DNA of 39,113 bases, taken from positions 1 to 39,113 of IMG/VR virus record IMGVR_UViG_3300042323_000333. One strand, written 5' to 3'. Shown here one piece after another: positions 20,901-28,640 of the stretch (position 1 is the stretch's first letter; every line of letters begins with the position of its first letter). The position numbers and the translations under genes were made by a program. The notes under the pieces were generated by a model. It was given only the letters and a program-made list of their open reading frames with translations. It had not been told where the DNA came from and made no database searches. The DNA is from a virus.

Positions 20901-21075
20901 TTTTATTGGGGAAAATTATTCTTTAATTCAAGACATTAAAACATATAATGGTTTAGGTGAACCTGTTGTTCTAAATGACACAATTAATGGAATAACTAAT
21001 GATTATTCATATTCGTATAAAGTTGGTTGTGGTAAAGAAAATAATACGTTATCATTAAGTCACATATGTAAATAA
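17902..21075 (+). CDS. SprB-repeat tail fibre/adhesin with Thr-Pro linker
   Basis: 1,057 residues. About the first 570 residues hold some seven tandem SprB-type repeats of roughly 75 residues, each with a DGSI/NGSV-type strand, then PPYTYLWSNG or a variant, then LSAGTYTVTVTD or a variant ending near a cysteine. SprB repeats are known from the Flavobacterium gliding adhesin SprB. A cysteine-containing domain follows (570-712), then a low-complexity Thr-Pro linker (about 713-838), then a distinct C-terminal domain (about 840-1057) starting near YAYRQCGG. There is no signal peptide or type IX sorting tail, fitting a virion protein rather than a secreted one. It is last in the plus-strand tail operon and ends at a strong terminator. 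The C-terminal domain is the likely receptor-binding tip (inference). Confidence 0.82.
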   Translation: MACEITYNISITGDCTNSFSGGFTIDVITGTTSPPFTIQWITPITDVIPLGVDVYTYEKLFLSAGTYTFNIIDSCSPNTVLPVNVLISSGTCTSIDSHTDTLCGLNNGSITASTTYSYGNATFSLYENTFGLIESGSSYSNVTEFTSLSAGTYYVIADDGAGCTGMSETCIIKTSTTINYDLFVVNDAGCTTNSGKIFISGLTGNPPYTYLWSNGGFGDSLTGLTEGIYDVTVTDNSGCSVLKSATVELVNPVSIGSLFVTQPSCFGSDGEVTVIVVDGTAPFYYLASNGESIVTFDRTVIFTSLAPGNFTVEVTDAGLCKATSSTTLLTPAGISSVFVNTTNSKCNDLSGILGPITVLGGTPPYTYTLTDSNGNITTNSANSNVWKFENLSSGNYTISVTDLGPCTYSGTYTINNEVLFGLTTTTTGTTGGNENGSVTLYITSGGTPPYRYSINSQLITTSVTSYTFNNLASGNYLASVVDNTKCYQSTPFTIGASKQVDFHLLGSDFAVNSDGSISAYVLDGEPPFQFIWSNGETGMTVNNLSAGTYSLRVVDSGGFSKIKQILIPGVTTYNGSGTYSVCSGDLTFGKNPVIVKTGPREMLNEGFYDLTSGFTNCVLNSAIFTLSVTAGTFVTSSVIYTGYTLGVNGYPTDDIFYGWVRTLIESSPQIGEGNVETYPDNTIYVKTNCDPESLHNTTVIVSTTINYDISCEHCTPVPSVSPTQTPTVTPTVTPTVTQTPTMTPTYTPTVTQTPTNTPTPTMTDTPDASVTPTPTVTPTPDASVTPTPTMTQTPTMTPTITLSPTQTPTMTPTMTPTMTMTPTMTMTMTPTNTSTPTPSPLTTYYAYRQCGGVKESLVILQSVLAINGMVLGDTILFTDGKENKACWELIGNTSTLNQYLGMYVNTYDSGTVNYFTSIDGEIYDCEKCLDTIKSLTLVDVKECKLDFKFSNKCRGEGQGKVLLNNVNGTTVIYSWDNNLITTYSQSYNVGQGDTITILMNFIGENYSLIQDIKTYNGLGEPVVLNDTINGITNDYSYSYKVGCGKENNTLSLSHICK
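17910..19610 (+). repeat. Tandem SprB-type protein repeats
   Basis: About seven consecutive copies of a roughly 75-codon unit. Copies 3 to 7 are the clearest; the first two are degenerate. Similarity is strong in protein (PPYTYLWSNG, AGTYxVxVxD) but weak in DNA, indicating old, diverged duplications. Confidence 0.75.
20050..20418 (+). repeat. Low-complexity Thr-Pro coding repeat
   Basis: Imperfect tandem arrays of short units such as CCAACAGTAACA and ACAATGACGCCA encode the PTxTPTxTP linker of the fibre. One longer unit ([14 protein letters not shown] type) is nearly duplicated around 20198-20260. Such tracts are prone to slippage and unequal recombination. Confidence 0.85.
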
Positions 21076-21102
21076 AAAAACCCCCAATTAAGGGGGTTTT
21101 TT
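21075..21102. terminator. Bidirectional terminator between converging operons
   Basis: CCCCC (21081-21085) pairs with GGGGG (21092-21096) across a 6-base loop, flanked by A6 on the left and T6 on the right, so a U-run follows the stem on either strand. It lies between the end of the plus-strand fibre gene and the end of the minus-strand resolvase gene. Confidence 0.93.
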
Positions 21103-21104
21103 AT

Positions 21105-21704
21105 TTACCATATATTTTCTTGTCTCATATGACCTAAGACACAACAATAAGCGTCTGTTTGGTCAAAGTTTTCTTTTTTGAGGGTATTGTTTCTTGTGTA
21201 TTGCCAAGTGATTTGTGGTTCTTTCTTGGCAATTAAATCCCATATTATTAGTTTCTTATCTATGTCTTTTGGAAGACCACCAAATAATACAAATTTACCT
21301 TTGTCATTTTCCTTGACTAATTCAGGAAAGGCGAACTTACGAGAGTTGTATGTTGATATGAAGTCAGGAACCACCCCTAAAACATCGTAAATTTCTTTGG
21401 TGACCAAAGTATTAAACCTTAACAATGTTTGAACTGTGTAGACGTTATTTGAGTTTAATAGAGGTTCCTCAATGATTACTTTAGTAATCCCCATATCTTT
21501 ATATTCTAAAAGTTTAGTTCTAAAGATTTCCCCTTTAAGAAGTAATTCTTTTATTTTGTTATCTTCCTTTGGTTTTGGAGTTGGTGATACGTGGGTTAGT
21601 TCTAATAATTCTCTACTTTGTATGTCAAATAATGCCCATCCAATAGTTTTGGTAGAAACATCAAGCCCTAAAACTTTAGGGCTTTCCTTTAATGTTTTTT
21701 TCAT
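21105..21704 (-). CDS. RuvC-like Holliday junction resolvase (RNase H fold)
   Basis: 199 residues. The RuvC/RNase H-like catalytic set is visible: Asp15 in VLGLDVSTKTIGWALFD, Glu79/Glu80 in KVIIEEP, and Asp181 and Asp184 in FDQTDAYCCVLGH. These would bind the two metal ions that cleave branched DNA. In phages such enzymes resolve recombination and replication intermediates before packaging. It is the last gene of the minus-strand fibre cluster, 3 bases after the preceding stop, which is unusual company for a DNA enzyme. Codons 7-14 contain a perfect hairpin. RuvC-like fold is well supported; the exact DNA substrate is not. Confidence 0.85.
   Translation of the reverse strand: MKKTLKESPKVLGLDVSTKTIGWALFDIQSRELLELTHVSPTPKPKEDNKIKELLLKGEIFRTKLLEYKDMGITKVIIEEPLLNSNNVYTVQTLLRFNTLVTKEIYDVLGVVPDFISTYNSRKFAFPELVKENDKGKFVLFGGLPKDIDKKLIIWDLIAKKEPQITWQYTRNNTLKKENFDQTDAYCCVLGHMRQENIW
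21663..21684 (-). other. Perfect hairpin inside the start of the resolvase gene
   Basis: Arms AAGCCCTAAA and TTTAGGGCTT, 10 bp each and fully complementary, flank a 2-base loop within codons 7-14 of the resolvase gene. No T-run follows on the minus strand, so it is not a standard terminator. It could limit translation of the gene or be a coincidence of codon choice. Confidence 0.5.
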
Positions 21705-21707
21705 AGG

Positions 21708-24122
21708 TTAAAAATCAAATTTTACTAAAAACTGTTGAATACCCTGTCTAAGAACAGGAGATTGTAGCTTTGATACAATCATAAGATTCATTTCGTCATC
21801 GTAAAGCCCAATTTCAGTAATATATGAATTTGTGTTTGCTGACCAACTTGGATTTGAAGACGCTTGAAACTCGGCTTGACCAAGATTTATCTTATATTTC
21901 ATCTCATAAATTGTTGCTTGAATGTCAGTTTCTAACGAACCGTAGAAATAATATTCATCACCAAAATTAAGAGTTGTATTAGATGTTGTTCCGGTTGGTA
22001 AATCAATATAATCATTTAAGTTATATGTGTTACCACTTGCAGAATTATATAAATCATTAGTAATGACAAATGTGTTACCTGTAAGACCTGATTGAGTAAT
22101 ATATCCGTTAACATTTGTTGATGTTAATTCAGTACTAAAATCAATCAATCTCCATTCAGACGATACTGGTCTAGTATCACCTGTTACTTTTTGACAAAGT
22201 ATTTGGAAAGTGTCCGCTAAATAACCTGTTGGTATAGGTGTATTAGTAATTTGATTTAAACAATTAAATTCACCGTTAAATCTAACTGCCACGTTTTGTG
22301 CGCCAATATTATTACAATCATTAAACGGTCCAACAATATTTGAATAATAATTACAATGTAATGAGTTGGTCGCTCCTGACGATGAATTAGTTAGTAAATA
22401 CGAAATATACATACTTTCATCAGGGTTTGTTAAAACACCTATGTTAGATGATTGAGTATTACAAGTATTTGGTGTTATTAAGGATGTTGTTGATGCTGGT
22501 AAAGTCCAATTACGATTTGACTTATATGAAAGTGCTGCGACTAATTCATCATCATCAATTACTATAATTTTTTGGTCAGGAAATACCTTACCAACTCTAT
22601 TAGGTATTGAATTATCATTCGTTGATGGATATGTGTCCCATAAATTATAGTAACGAATACCAGGGTCATTCATATCAGTATTTTTAGTTGATTGAATGTA
22701 GTATGGTGTTAATAATTTAGAATCAACAAATTCATCGTTAGGTGGGTCAACATAAAATGTTTCTCCAATACAACAAGTTGGTGATTTATGCCACATTAGC
22801 CAAGGAATGTGTAATTTAAAGTTTCTTGCATCACCTGTTGTATCATCAGGTGTTAATGTACTATAAGGTTCCATAGCAAATTTTTCACCATAGAAAAAGT
22901 CTATAGTTTGATTTGTATAGTGAATAATCGCGATAGCTTTTTGGTCTTCAGGTTTAACAATAATCTTGTTTCCAAAAGTATCAGAATAATAAGTAGGGTC
23001 AATTAAATTTTTGTTACTATTAACAAAAGTTTGTCCACTACTTGTCATATATCCTAAGTATTCTTTAGTACCTAAATAAGTTGAAGACGTAAAGTTTTTA
23101 AATCCGATGTTTTGGTCATCAAATAATCCAGCAGGATTCTCCGACCAAGGAATATTCATATTCCAAACTTTAACGTCAAATTGGTCTGTATTACAAACAG
23201 ATTCATAATTAATTACATCCGTATTCCAATGTTGTAATGGTGTTACACTATCATATATAGTTGTCATATTTGGTGGATAAACTAATACTCTTGAATATGA
23301 ACATCCCGACGCAATATATGAGAAATCAGGTGTGACTCTATCTAATGTGATAACGTCTATACAAATATCTACAATTCTGTATGTTAACATACTATAACAA
23401 CTACTCATAGACATTACGTATTGTTGAGTAGGTGTTGGTGTACATCCTGTTGGTGTTACCACACAACAAGTTGCTGATGGAGTTGGTGTTGGTAAAGGTA
23501 AAGCACAAGCATCGTAAGATGGTGTTACTGTTGGTGTGGGTGTTGGTGTAGGTGTTGTAGGTGTTGCGACTAAACCACAATCCGTCGCACCATTACCATC
23601 ATAATAAATGGTGATTAAATCACCTTTGGCTGGTAGTCTAACAATATTTGTGTTACAACCTGAATAAATTATCTTTATTGTTGTACCACCCGATAATGAA
23701 TTCATATCGACAACATAATTTGAATTAATAACGTATGAATTACTTGTAATTGCACTCCAAGTATTTAACGTAGTATTACCTGAGAAAAAACCTCTAATTG
23801 CTGCTGTATTATAAATTGGTGCGACTTCAGAAGACATAAATGGGATACCATAAGTGTTACCATTTGTACCGTCAACATAATACGGATATTTAATATTTTG
23901 TTTATTAGTTTGTCCTTGAGCCGAATTTTGTGAATTAAAATTTGGTTCTAATATATTAGTTCTTGTTTGATTGTAAGTATTTGCTAATGTATTGTAAGAT
24001 ACTTCACTATCTCCAATTTGAAAATATGAAATATTAAAATTACCTTGAGACAGTTTTAATCTACCTGTATCAGTTAATCTTGTATTTACTAAACCCGATG
24101 TATTTTTAAGTATATATGCCAT
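21708..24122 (-). CDS. Putative tail fibre/structural protein with Thr-Pro linker
   Basis: 804 residues. The N-terminus MAYILKNTSGLVNTRLTDTG followed by GRLKLSQGNFNISYFQIGDSE looks like a compact virion-attachment domain. Around residues 182-234 there is a Thr-Pro linker ([16 protein letters not shown]) interspersed with cysteines, after which comes a long beta-rich, Asn/Thr/Tyr-rich region to the C-terminus. There is no signal peptide or membrane span. It belongs to the minus-strand fibre cluster and is 3 bases from the resolvase gene. Its start is preceded by TATTTATA 4 bases upstream. The exact role is unknown; a tail-associated protein is inferred. Confidence 0.75.
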   Translation of the reverse strand: MAYILKNTSGLVNTRLTDTGRLKLSQGNFNISYFQIGDSEVSYNTLANTYNQTRTNILEPNFNSQNSAQGQTNKQNIKYPYYVDGTNGNTYGIPFMSSEVAPIYNTAAIRGFFSGNTTLNTWSAITSNSYVINSNYVVDMNSLSGGTTIKIIYSGCNTNIVRLPAKGDLITIYYDGNGATDCGLVATPTTPTPTPTPTVTPSYDACALPLPTPTPSATCCVVTPTGCTPTPTQQYVMSMSSCYSMLTYRIVDICIDVITLDRVTPDFSYIASGCSYSRVLVYPPNMTTIYDSVTPLQHWNTDVINYESVCNTDQFDVKVWNMNIPWSENPAGLFDDQNIGFKNFTSSTYLGTKEYLGYMTSSGQTFVNSNKNLIDPTYYSDTFGNKIIVKPEDQKAIAIIHYTNQTIDFFYGEKFAMEPYSTLTPDDTTGDARNFKLHIPWLMWHKSPTCCIGETFYVDPPNDEFVDSKLLTPYYIQSTKNTDMNDPGIRYYNLWDTYPSTNDNSIPNRVGKVFPDQKIIVIDDDELVAALSYKSNRNWTLPASTTSLITPNTCNTQSSNIGVLTNPDESMYISYLLTNSSSGATNSLHCNYYSNIVGPFNDCNNIGAQNVAVRFNGEFNCLNQITNTPIPTGYLADTFQILCQKVTGDTRPVSSEWRLIDFSTELTSTNVNGYITQSGLTGNTFVITNDLYNSASGNTYNLNDYIDLPTGTTSNTTLNFGDEYYFYGSLETDIQATIYEMKYKINLGQAEFQASSNPSWSANTNSYITEIGLYDDEMNLMIVSKLQSPVLRQGIQQFLVKFDF

Positions 24123-24146
24123 ACTATATAAATATTATATTTTTGA

Positions 24147-25475
24147 TTATGTGTTAATTAATATTGTACAACAATCACAACCTTCTATACGAGCGTTGGC
24201 AATTGAGTAAGAATCGTCACTATACCCAACAACACAAAGTCCTAATGTAGTTTTATCTACTCTAGTTGATGTGGTAATGGTTATAGTATCTGTGTTTGTT
24301 AATCCCAAAGTATTCCAAGATTCTGTTGTATTATATTGATATATTATATTACTTTGACAACCCGGTGATGTATTAATAGATGTTGAATCATCATTAAATG
24401 TTGACGATAATGGAATTGAAATTTCATTTTTATATAATGAAGTACCTGTTGTCAATATTGAAGTACCACTTAACGGACCTGAATAGAAACTATTGTTATG
24501 TATCAAATCAAAATACACTGTAGTACCATCCGGTAACTCCGGAGTAACAATTATAGTCGTCTCGTAAGTTTTAGAAATAGTTGTCGGGTTATTAATTTGA
24601 GTACTTGGTATAGTATTTACTGATAATGTATATGTTGTTGCAAATGTTGGTTCGTCTAAAGTAATTGTTTTACCAAAATTATTACCTAATGAATCTAATA
24701 TAGATAAACTATAAATCCCTGAACATAAATTTGAAAATATTGGTGAATTACTATATGTCACACCATTATTAATTGAATATGTGAATGGAGGGTTATCTAA
24801 GTTAGGGTTAAATAATATACTACCATCACATAAACAAGTTGGTTGATTAATACTTGCTGGAAATGATGATTTTTCGTAAAGTGAAGAACATTCATTTATG
24901 TTATAAACAACTTGAAATACTCGTGAAGATACACCATCAATAGACCACCCTTCAGGTGGGTTTGCAGTTACACCTGAACCTGATTTTATAGTTATAGGGA
25001 TATCTAATGGGTTATACCCTAATACTACCCAATTAGTACCATTCCATTTAATATTTATACTACTATCACTATCAGAAACCCAAATAGGATTTCCGTTACT
25101 ATCAAACCCATTTTGGGTAAAATGATGTTGAGTGGTTACTGTTATTGCTTCCGAAAAATTGGTGAAAGTTAAACAAAAATCTTTATAAACAATATTGTTA
25201 GTTGGTACTAAAGTAATTGTGTTATCAGGACAAAGTTGATTATACAGATATAGAACAGTTGTTGATATTGGTACCTCAACAATAATTCCTTCTCCCGTTA
25301 ATTCATCTATGTCTAGATTTTGAGCGTAGACTATTGGGTCACTTATTGGATAAATAGGTGGTACAATAGAATTTGTGAATAATGGTGGGTTAGGAACCAC
25401 ACCGTAGTAAACGGTGTATGGTCCGGTAGATGTTCCTCCCGTTATTTGTATTTGATAATGTTTAGTTGTACTCAT
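24147..25475 (-). CDS. Putative adhesin/fibre protein with one SprB-like repeat
   Basis: 442 residues. The N-terminal about 90 residues (TGPYTVYYG, then IIVEVPISTTVLYLYNQLCP) match in pattern the N-terminus of the next gene upstream (25477-27675), suggesting a common attachment domain. Residues about 205-280 form one SprB-like unit (NQPTCLCDGSILF, then PPFTYSINNG, then LCSGIYSLSILDS). The C-terminal part is beta-rich and ends with a cysteine-containing CDCCTILINT. There is no signal peptide. Its start lies one base from the stop of the neighbouring gene, so the two are co-transcribed. Confidence 0.75.
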   Translation of the reverse strand: MSTTKHYQIQITGGTSTGPYTVYYGVVPNPPLFTNSIVPPIYPISDPIVYAQNLDIDELTGEGIIVEVPISTTVLYLYNQLCPDNTITLVPTNNIVYKDFCLTFTNFSEAITVTTQHHFTQNGFDSNGNPIWVSDSDSSINIKWNGTNWVVLGYNPLDIPITIKSGSGVTANPPEGWSIDGVSSRVFQVVYNINECSSLYEKSSFPASINQPTCLCDGSILFNPNLDNPPFTYSINNGVTYSNSPIFSNLCSGIYSLSILDSLGNNFGKTITLDEPTFATTYTLSVNTIPSTQINNPTTISKTYETTIIVTPELPDGTTVYFDLIHNNSFYSGPLSGTSILTTGTSLYKNEISIPLSSTFNDDSTSINTSPGCQSNIIYQYNTTESWNTLGLTNTDTITITTSTRVDKTTLGLCVVGYSDDSYSIANARIEGCDCCTILINT

Positions 25476-25476
25476 A

Positions 25477-27675
25477 TTAAATTACATATGTTGGATTAGT
25501 AGTTATTATACCACCTATATTACTATAAGCTAAAACTTGAGGTGGGACCCTAATACCATTGACTATTGGTGTGCCCCAAATCTCAAAATCATTTGAAGAG
25601 TTTAATAATCTAGTTTGATATTCGTGTCTATAGTGTAAAAAAGTTGTCTGACCTGCAGTAGCGTTAAATGTTGACTGTCCATATGAATCATAATTACAAA
25701 CTGTTCCCGACAAGGACGGTATTAATGTTGATGGGGTGCCTGAAAATGGATATGTATTAAAACTACCACTTGTACTTAACCAATAACCTGATTTAGTATC
25801 AGCGGTTGTAGATGAGGTGAAACCTGTGGCTATGTATGTGGCTGAAACTGGACTTTTATAGTAAAGACCTGTTGATGGGAATGTTCTATTTGTTCCCCAT
25901 AGTGCCGAAGAACTTGTTGATGTGCTATTAATCTCGTTTACTAAGGTTGTTATTGAAGTATTAGGGTCTCCACACGGGTCAGATGGTAAGGTTATTTGTT
26001 TTGTTATTGTATTTGCAGTTATTGTCATATAATATTGAGAACCTGTTGTACCTGTTTCGATGATTGATGTTGGGTGGAATATTAATCTAGTATAACTTGC
26101 GACACCTGTATCACCAACACAATTTACTGTAGAGCCCTGTGAAGGTATCGTTACGGCAAAGGATTTGTAATATCCTAAATCTGTAGGTGGTGGTCCTGGT
26201 GGTGACCAACAAGTTGGTATTTTGGACACCCACGATTGGTAATATGTTGATATAAATGTACTCGACCCTGTGAAACCAAAAACCCCTCTACCGTCAGGTA
26301 AAAAAGTTTTATTATATGATGTTGACTCAGAATCTAAAAAACATTGTGCGGTATTACCAAGACAAGTCGTGTTTTGAGAATAAAAGCGTGGTGTGTAAAA
26401 TACTGCAGAAATTGGGAAAGTTGAAATATATGAAGTACCGTTGTTATATGCGGCAAAATAATTTATATAATCGGATGTGTTTGGGTAATTTACGTTGCAC
26501 CCATCAAGAGTGTAACCAATAGTAACATTACAACCGGATGTATTACGATAAACAGAACTACCAATAATTTTCATTTGAGTAGGATTTGTTATACAGTCCA
26601 CACAAGTCCAATCATCTAAACAAGACATATAAAAGTCCCATAATGTATTGGGTACGCTAGGTTTGAAATCAACTATAATCTCGTCATAATCATTTATGGT
26701 GAATGCAGTTAGCGTTGTTATTTTTTGAAAATAACTTTCTGTTCTTGCTGATTTAGGAAACAAGTTTGGTGCGAATCTATTTGAAACATTAGTTTGGCAA
26801 GGGGTTAGATTATCTAAACAAGCCCCAATTACAAAATCTTCTAAACCAATTTTATCGGGATAATTTGCGCCACTAAAACTTATAGTAATTCTATCGGCAA
26901 ACGCTCTTCCTTGAAAAGCCCAAACAAGGTATTTAGTGTTTGATGTGATTTTAAATGTTGCTTGTGAGTCAACTAAATCTGTAGAGGCAACATCTAAATT
27001 TATATAATGTTTATATTCGGTCAAAGGATACGTTGTTGTTGGGTTTGTATCTATGTCACAAGTTATTGGTAATACATTAATTGATGATAAACAATTTAAA
27101 TCCGCGGGTATGGTAGAACTATCACCTGTAATAGAATAGTGTATCCCATTTGCTATTACATTAGTAATAACAGGGATGTAAACACCGGCTTCTCTAGGCA
27201 TTGCTTGTGACCCTAGTAAAGGATGATTAACTGTACTTGCAGATATTCCATATACTCCGAAAATACCAACACCGGACGAAAATGAAAATAATGTTGGGTT
27301 ATTTGGGCCATACCAAATTATTTGATAATCTGATGGATTACAAGACCCCGTTAAATATCCTGCGGTAATGTTACCAATTGAAGTTGCTGAATAATCGGAT
27401 AATCCTAAGTCACAATTAATACATAAGTTATTATCTTGAACAGGAATGTTAATACAGTAATTGGTTACAATGTCTTTAAAGTTAATAACTGTTGTTCCTG
27501 TAGGAACTTCAATTATATAAGGACATTGTGTTCCCGTAACATCCCATAAAGTAAGATAAGGTATAAATGGGGCTGCGTCATAATCATTATTTAAATAAAT
27601 CTCAAAAGGACCTTCCGCAGGTACAGGACCGGGATTATATGTTATACAAGTTGCGGCTGAAAATGTTGCTGGCAT
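25477..27675 (-). CDS. Putative adhesin/fibre protein
   Basis: 732 residues, Cys/Thr/Ser/Tyr-rich and beta-like, with no recognised catalytic motif. The N-terminus (GPFEIYLNN, then IIEVPTGTTVINFKDIVTNYC) parallels that of the 24147-25475 protein. The long remainder is unlike the other fibres, as expected if these proteins share an anchor and vary distally. It sits in the minus-strand cluster with 1-base and 4-base gaps to its neighbours. The virion role is inferred from composition and context. Confidence 0.72.
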   Translation of the reverse strand: MPATFSAATCITYNPGPVPAEGPFEIYLNNDYDAAPFIPYLTLWDVTGTQCPYIIEVPTGTTVINFKDIVTNYCINIPVQDNNLCINCDLGLSDYSATSIGNITAGYLTGSCNPSDYQIIWYGPNNPTLFSFSSGVGIFGVYGISASTVNHPLLGSQAMPREAGVYIPVITNVIANGIHYSITGDSSTIPADLNCLSSINVLPITCDIDTNPTTTYPLTEYKHYINLDVASTDLVDSQATFKITSNTKYLVWAFQGRAFADRITISFSGANYPDKIGLEDFVIGACLDNLTPCQTNVSNRFAPNLFPKSARTESYFQKITTLTAFTINDYDEIIVDFKPSVPNTLWDFYMSCLDDWTCVDCITNPTQMKIIGSSVYRNTSGCNVTIGYTLDGCNVNYPNTSDYINYFAAYNNGTSYISTFPISAVFYTPRFYSQNTTCLGNTAQCFLDSESTSYNKTFLPDGRGVFGFTGSSTFISTYYQSWVSKIPTCWSPPGPPPTDLGYYKSFAVTIPSQGSTVNCVGDTGVASYTRLIFHPTSIIETGTTGSQYYMTITANTITKQITLPSDPCGDPNTSITTLVNEINSTSTSSSALWGTNRTFPSTGLYYKSPVSATYIATGFTSSTTADTKSGYWLSTSGSFNTYPFSGTPSTLIPSLSGTVCNYDSYGQSTFNATAGQTTFLHYRHEYQTRLLNSSNDFEIWGTPIVNGIRVPPQVLAYSNIGGIITTNPTYVI

Positions 27676-27679
27676 ATGG

Positions 27680-28354
27680 TTATGTTATATCAAATGTGTA
27701 TCCGGTAATATTATTAGGTATACATTCAATAACAGGAAATTCTGTTATAGACGCACCAAAAGAACAATCTTTATCTGTGAAAATTGTGCAATAAACTGTT
27801 ACTGTAAAATCTCCGTAAGAATCTACAACAGTTGCTGCGTAAGTACCGTTTGGTATATTATTTAATGCGGGATGAATCCCCATACTTGGATTTGTTGATG
27901 AAGACCAATAAACTGTATATGGTGGTGTTCCACCTGTAATTGATACTGAAACTTCGCCATCCGATGACTGAGATGAGGATGGGTTATTTGAAACACACTC
28001 AACTTGCATAGGTAAAATTGTAATTACACCACATTCATTTATTTGTCCTGTTATTACAGGAATATTAGCTGGTGCGGGTGTAAAACACGGAAAAGTTATC
28101 TTACATACATCACAATCGTTATATAATAGAAATGATGGTGGTGCGTCATATATTGTTAAACCTTCTAATGGTGTTGTTGTGACACCGCTATAGGTAACAC
28201 AACCTGAAAATAAACCATTTATGACAACGCCATATTGATTCCCTGTTGTAGCACTAAAATTAGTCCAAGGAGTTGTTGTTTCCCCACTTGATATACCAAT
28301 TGAAGAAACATTTCCACAACACGATTCAAAGTAATATATGTTATTCCCTACCAT
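27680..28354 (-). CDS. Small adhesin/fibre protein with SprB-like repeat
   Basis: 224 residues. Cysteines are frequent in the first 110 residues (ESCCGN, NDCDVCKITFPC). Residues about 118-195 form a SprB-like repeat: SDGEVSVSITGGTPPYTVYW then IPNGTYAATVVDSYGD. There is no membrane span or signal peptide. It is first of the downstream half of the minus-strand cluster, after an intergenic region that holds a TATTTATA element and the divergent small gene. Probably a short fibre or decoration protein (inference). Confidence 0.72.
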   Translation of the reverse strand: MVGNNIYYFESCCGNVSSIGISSGETTTPWTNFSATTGNQYGVVINGLFSGCVTYSGVTTTPLEGLTIYDAPPSFLLYNDCDVCKITFPCFTPAPANIPVITGQINECGVITILPMQVECVSNNPSSSQSSDGEVSVSITGGTPPYTVYWSSSTNPSMGIHPALNNIPNGTYAATVVDSYGDFTVTVYCTIFTDKDCSFGASITEFPVIECIPNNITGYTFDIT

Positions 28355-28356
28355 TT

Positions 28357-28364
28357 TATATTTG
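28357..28364 (+). promoter_or_regulatory. Candidate Bacteroidota-type -7 element for the small plus-strand gene
   Basis: TATATTTG matches the TANNTTTG -7 consensus exactly and lies about 94 bases upstream of the ATG at 28458. No TTTG is found at the required upstream distance. A competing sigma70-style pair, TTGACA (28411-28416) and TGTAAT (28435-28440) with an 18-base spacer, is closer to the gene. Neither is secure. Confidence 0.3.
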
Positions 28365-28457
28365 TTATTTTACTATAAATAATCTAAAGTTTGATTTTAT
28401 TAAAATATAATTGACATTTACTTTTAATAAATGGTGTAATTGGTGATATTTATAGAT

Positions 28458-28640
28458 ATGAAACTTATTAGTACCATATCAAATATTGTTACAGAAGCTA
28501 AAGAACAATATGAATTGGCTTGTGACAAAGGTGTTCCGGAAAAAGAATTGGAACGTCTTGAGAAAAATTATTATGAATCCTTAAAACTTCTAAGGATATA
28601 TGAAAACTTGGGTAAATCGCCTAAGAAATTAACAGATTAA
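28458..28640 (+). CDS. Small helical protein of unknown function
   Basis: 60 residues from ATG 28458 ([20 protein letters not shown]). A TTG at 28440 in frame is less likely. It is predicted almost wholly alpha-helical, with alternating Lys/Glu and Leu ([25 protein letters not shown]), so a short coiled coil is likely. It is the only plus-strand gene inside the minus-strand fibre cluster and its stop overlaps the end of the converging DUF285 gene by 4 bases. TATTTATA ends 3 bases before its ATG. No family is recognised. Confidence 0.65.
   Translation: MKLISTISNIVTEAKEQYELACDKGVPEKELERLEKNYYESLKLLRIYENLGKSPKKLTD

Noticed and set aside
21663-21684. Terminator for the minus-strand fibre cluster
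   Set aside because: The hairpin lies inside the resolvase coding sequence and is not followed by a U-run on the minus strand.
28374-28381. T4-type late promoter TATAAATA on the plus strand
   Set aside because: The same 8-mer at other gene junctions points the wrong way for this reading (for example 24127-24134), so a T4-type late promoter is not supported; the reverse orientation fits better.
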